A DNA stretch of 64,000 nt, from positions 62,001 to 126,000 of the forward strand of contig NZ_JNJO01000001.1 of NCBI RefSeq assembly GCF_000701685.1, given 5' to 3'. Position 1 is the stretch's first letter. Every line of letters begins with the position of its first letter. Position numbers and translations under genes: made by a program. Positions 61,228 through 64,000 of this stretch are shown here, in pieces. Below the pieces are notes generated by a model. The model searched no databases, had not been told where the DNA came from, and worked only from the letters and a program-made list of their open reading frames with translations. This DNA is from Gemella sanguinis ATCC 700632 (GTDB lineage: Bacteria; Bacillota; Bacilli; Staphylococcales; Gemellaceae).

Positions 61228-62538
61228 ATGGAAATGCTATTTAAACTATTAGCGGAACATGTTTATCTAATACTGTTTATCTCACTTATTCTAGAGTTTG
61301 CTTGTCTTCCTTTACCTGGAGAAACAATGATGCTTCTGGCAGGTATTATGGCTTACGGAGGACATGGAAGTTACCTAGGTATGGTTATTGCAAGTGCATT
61401 AGGTACTATAATAGGTATGCAGTTTTCTTACGAAGTAGGTAGAAGGCTAGGTGTTAAAGCAATAGATAAATATGGATCTTATATTGGACTTACGCCATAT
61501 AGAATGACTAAGGCGTCAGACTTTTTTAATAAGTATGGTAATGTAGTGATATTTGTTGCCTATTATCTTCCAGGAGTTAGACATATACTAGGATACTTCT
61601 CTGGAATTACAAAAGTTAATGCGAAAAAATTCCATGTGTATTCTACAGTAGGAGGAATGCTATGGGTTGGAACATTTATAACATTAGGTTATATTTTTGG
61701 ACCTGGAGCAAAACATCTATTCCACTTAATGCATAAGTATGGAACATTAGCTGTTATTGTAGGTGCAATTGGTTTATTTGGATATCTTATATATAAAAAA
61801 GTAGGAGCTAAAGATTTCCCAATTTTTATAAGAAAACAGGTAAAAATATTAACAATACCATTTATTATTGGGATAGCAATAGTTATTTATAACGTTGTTA
61901 GAATGCCAAGATTTAATATGAAATTTGTTTATGATATGGTGTTCCAAGTTTGTATAGTACTCTTAGTGGTTGTATTTTTATATTATATAAGGGTTACTTT
62001 AAAAAATATGACTAGTAAGAAACTACTAGTAGTAGTAGATTATCAAAAAGACTTTGTTGATGGTGCTCTAGGGGCCCCAGGGACTAAGGAACTTGAACCA
62101 ATTATTGTTGAAAAGATTGAACAATATAAAAAAGATAATCAAGATGTTATATTTACAAAAGATACTCACTATACTAACTACTTAACAACACGTGAAGGAA
62201 AACACCTACCAGTTGAGCATTGTATAATAGATTCTGAAGGACATGCTCTATACGGAAAAGTTGCTGACTATGAAAAAGATGCTAAAAAGGTATTTAATAA
62301 AACAACTTTCGGAAGTAGAGAATTAGCAAAATATATTTCACGAAGTGATTATGAAGAAGTAGAATTCTGTGGTTTAGTATCAAATATTTGTGTGCTAAGT
62401 AACATTATAATGACTCAAACTTTTAATGAAAAAGTAGAAATTTTTGTTGACTTAAAAGCAACAAAAGGTTTAAGTGAAGAGGTTGATTCAACATTTAAAA
62501 CATATCTACAAAATATAACAGTAAATATTAAAGAATAA
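61228..62538 (+). CDS. DedA-family membrane protein fused to a nicotinamidase/isochorismatase-like hydrolase
   Basis: 436 residues in two parts. N-terminal DedA/VTT module (about 1-200): LILEFACLPLPGETMMLLAGIMA, GMQFSYEVGRRLG, VVIFVAYYLPGVRHILGYFSGITK. Two more helices follow (to about 255). C-terminal cysteine hydrolase (about 265-436): catalytic Asp271 in VVVDYQKDFVDGAL, Lys311 followed by DTH, HLPVEHC, and Cys388 in GLVSNICVLSN, the Asp-Lys-Cys triad of nicotinamidase/pyrazinamidase. Metal ligands DxH are present. The frame is continuous. DedA proteins flip lipids such as undecaprenyl phosphate, and nicotinamidase deamidates nicotinamide for NAD salvage. Why the two are joined is unclear. 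AAGGAG precedes the ATG. Confidence 0.88.
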   Translation: MEMLFKLLAEHVYLILFISLILEFACLPLPGETMMLLAGIMAYGGHGSYLGMVIASALGTIIGMQFSYEVGRRLGVKAIDKYGSYIGLTPYRMTKASDFFNKYGNVVIFVAYYLPGVRHILGYFSGITKVNAKKFHVYSTVGGMLWVGTFITLGYIFGPGAKHLFHLMHKYGTLAVIVGAIGLFGYLIYKKVGAKDFPIFIRKQVKILTIPFIIGIAIVIYNVVRMPRFNMKFVYDMVFQVCIVLLVVVFLYYIRVTLKNMTSKKLLVVVDYQKDFVDGALGAPGTKELEPIIVEKIEQYKKDNQDVIFTKDTHYTNYLTTREGKHLPVEHCIIDSEGHALYGKVADYEKDAKKVFNKTTFGSRELAKYISRSDYEEVEFCGLVSNICVLSNIIMTQTFNEKVEIFVDLKATKGLSEEVDSTFKTYLQNITVNIKE

Positions 62539-62543
62539 ACAAG

Positions 62544-62582
62544 AGAGAATTAAAAGTAACTCAAACTTTTAATTCTCTTTTT
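62544..62582 (+). terminator. Terminator after the fusion gene
   Basis: 13-bp stem AGAGAATTAAAAG / CTTTTAATTCTCT (62544-62556, 62566-62578), then T. Confidence 0.88.
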
Positions 62583-62677
62583 ACTATTAAAATAATTATT
62601 TATTTTTCAGAAAATATTAGAAAAATATTTAAAATTATGATAAAATTGTAAGTAAATTGAAAAAGGATGGTGTAGTT

Positions 62678-63844
62678 ATGAATTATTTGTTAATTTCTCC
62701 TAACTTTCCCAAGAGTCAAGAATATTTCGCAAAAAGACTTAGTGAAAAGGGAATAACTGTTTTAGGTATAGGTACGGAAAGCTATGATGAACTAAGTCCA
62801 AGACTACAAGAAGTTATTACAGAGTATTTTAAAGTTAATAATTTAGAAGACTATAATGAAGTGCTAAAAGCCGTAGCTTTTTTAACATATAAACATGGAA
62901 AAATAGATAGAGTTGAATCAAATAATGAATATTGGTTAGAATTAGATGCCAAAATCAGAGAAGACTTCAATATCGATGGAGTAAAACCTAATCAGCTATC
63001 ATTAACTAAATATAAATCAAGAATGAAAGATGTCTTTAGAAATGCAGGTGCTAGAGTAGTAGAAGGTCTTTCTATAAGTAATAAAGAAGAACTTGCTCCA
63101 ACTATAGAAATTTTAGGATTACCTGTAATAGCTAAACCAGATAATGGAGTAGGTGCAGCTAATACTTATAAACTATTTACACAAGAAGACGTTGAGAATT
63201 TTAGAAATACTTGGGATGAAAGTGTAAGTTATTTCCTTGAACAATATATTGATAATGCAGTACTTTGTACATATGATGGATTAATCGATAGTGAAGGAAA
63301 TGTAGCATTCGATACAAGTTTTACTTATAGTTTACCAACACTTGAATTAATAAATAATGCTAAAGATTATTATACAGATATAGAACCAAAAATTGATGAG
63401 AAATTAGTAGAGCTTGGTAAAAATATTGTTAAAGAGTTTGGTATGAAGGAAAGATTCTTCCATATTGAATTCTTTAAACTACCAGATGGAGAATATATAG
63501 CATTAGAATATAATAATCGTATCGCTGGTGGAATAACAATAGATTTATATAACTATGCTTATAACTGTGATTTATGTGAGTTATATGCAAAAGTAGTAGT
63601 AGGTGAAGAAGTACCAAAATATGAAACTGATAACTACACAGCTACAGTATCTAGACGAAATAAATATAATTATAAATATTCAGAAGATGATATTAATATC
63701 GAATACCATGAAAAAATCAGAATGGTGGAGTATGTACCAAAAGTTTTTGCAGAAGCTATGGGTGATGTAATATTTATAGTCACAGTAGGGTCAAAAGAAG
63801 AATTAATAGAAATCATAGACTTCATTCAAGAAAAAATTGATTAA
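62678..63844 (+). CDS. ATP-grasp domain protein
   Basis: A 388-residue ligase-like enzyme. N-terminal pre-grasp fold (MNYLLISPNFPKSQEYFAKRLSEKGITVLGIG). ATP-grasp core: NQLSLTKYKSRMKDVFRNAGARVVEG, LPVIAKPDNGVGAANTYKL (ATP loop), FLEQYIDNAVLCTYDGLID, then the Mg site HIEFFKLPDGEYIALEYNNRIAGG. It joins a carboxylate to an amine or thiol with ATP. Substrate not known. A TTG 21 bases upstream is in frame, but the ATG at 62678 follows AAAGGA and gives the cleaner start. -10 TAAAAT with extended TGA at 62638-62646. Confidence 0.87.
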   Translation: MNYLLISPNFPKSQEYFAKRLSEKGITVLGIGTESYDELSPRLQEVITEYFKVNNLEDYNEVLKAVAFLTYKHGKIDRVESNNEYWLELDAKIREDFNIDGVKPNQLSLTKYKSRMKDVFRNAGARVVEGLSISNKEELAPTIEILGLPVIAKPDNGVGAANTYKLFTQEDVENFRNTWDESVSYFLEQYIDNAVLCTYDGLIDSEGNVAFDTSFTYSLPTLELINNAKDYYTDIEPKIDEKLVELGKNIVKEFGMKERFFHIEFFKLPDGEYIALEYNNRIAGGITIDLYNYAYNCDLCELYAKVVVGEEVPKYETDNYTATVSRRNKYNYKYSEDDINIEYHEKIRMVEYVPKVFAEAMGDVIFIVTVGSKEELIEIIDFIQEKID

Positions 63845-63856
63845 ATAGGGGGAATT

Positions 63857-64000
63857 ATGAATAAAAAAAGTGGAAGAATATTAAAATTTTCAGCGTATAT
63901 TTTACTATGTGGAGTTGTTGGATTCTTTGGAGGAAGTTATGCTGGGAAATTAGCTCCAAAAGTAGAAGATTTTAGTGTAATTTTACTAATAATATCATGT
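63857..64000 (+). CDS. Start of an unidentified membrane protein (partial)
   Basis: The ATG at 63857 follows AGGGGG. The 48 visible residues have a basic N-terminus, a hydrophobic helix (about 10-30, LKFSAYILLCGVVGFFGGSYAG), a short polar loop and the start of a second helix. It runs off the window. The layout resembles DUF3169-type small membrane proteins, but this is a guess. Confidence 0.55.
   Translation, partial: MNKKSGRILKFSAYILLCGVVGFFGGSYAGKLAPKVEDFSVILLIISC

Overview
The window is a low-GC, AT-rich stretch of a Bacilli chromosome, most likely Gemella or a close relative. The genus is inferred from gene content and synteny, not from a search. Pointers are RpoY next to RNase J1, dnaG-sigA, cshB-nfo-zur, a class A sortase, the sepF-ylmG-ylmH block, a CodY-like box and many short overlapping operons with strong AGGAGG ribosome sites. 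I see no insertion sequence, prophage, CRISPR array or rRNA. There is one tRNA gene, tRNA-Arg(TCT).

Layout. 1-3.1 kb: nfeD-floA membrane-microdomain genes and three small membrane proteins. 3.2-5.1 kb: pdp-deoC deoxynucleoside catabolism. 5.5-9.6 kb: two large secreted paralogues with His/Ser-rich 39-bp repeats and a C-terminal phospholipase A2-like core, separated by a decayed copy of part of deoC that marks a tandem duplication. 9.9-15.1 kb: cshB-nfo-zur-truB-ribF, rpsO and tRNA-Arg. 15.2-17.2 kb: two Fe-S-related proteins and type II NADH dehydrogenase. 17.5-26.4 kb: an acetyltransferase-aminotransferase fusion, rpoY-rnjA, serine dehydratase, recG, sortase, plsX and acpP.

26.4-28.6 kb, minus strand: an arsenosugar-type locus made of a radical SAM ArsS-like protein, an AhpD-like protein and a family 2 glycosyltransferase. 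The ArsS-like frame has an in-frame TGA exactly where the family carries a C-terminal Cys. The frame continues through the family-like GG residues to a TAG, and a hairpin with an AGGUU loop lies 21 nt after the TGA. This looks like an unannotated selenocysteine codon and is the most striking feature here.

28.7-30.6 kb: a GntR(YtrA-like)-ABC transporter operon with a palindromic operator over its promoter. 30.7-33.8 kb: rplK-rplA with an L1-type leader, and rny. 34-38.4 kb: two FNT channels, ilvE and an aminotransferase, with a CodY-like site between the last two. 38.4-45 kb: tmk-holB-yabB-yazA-rsmI and trkA-trkH. 45-54.2 kb: dnaG-sigA, a small membrane protein plus HTH pair, a rhodanese, an RNA methyltransferase, corA, an AI-2E family protein and sepF-ylmG-ylmH. 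54.4-57.1 kb: four tandem paralogous lipoproteins. 57.3-64 kb: a GtrA protein, a HAD phosphatase, secDF, a DedA-isochorismatase fusion, an ATP-grasp enzyme and the start of one more membrane protein.

Most genes are housekeeping. The accessory or unusual parts are the duplicated PLA2-like proteins, the seleno/arsenosugar locus, the lipoprotein array, the orphan kinase-like membrane protein and the two enzyme fusions.
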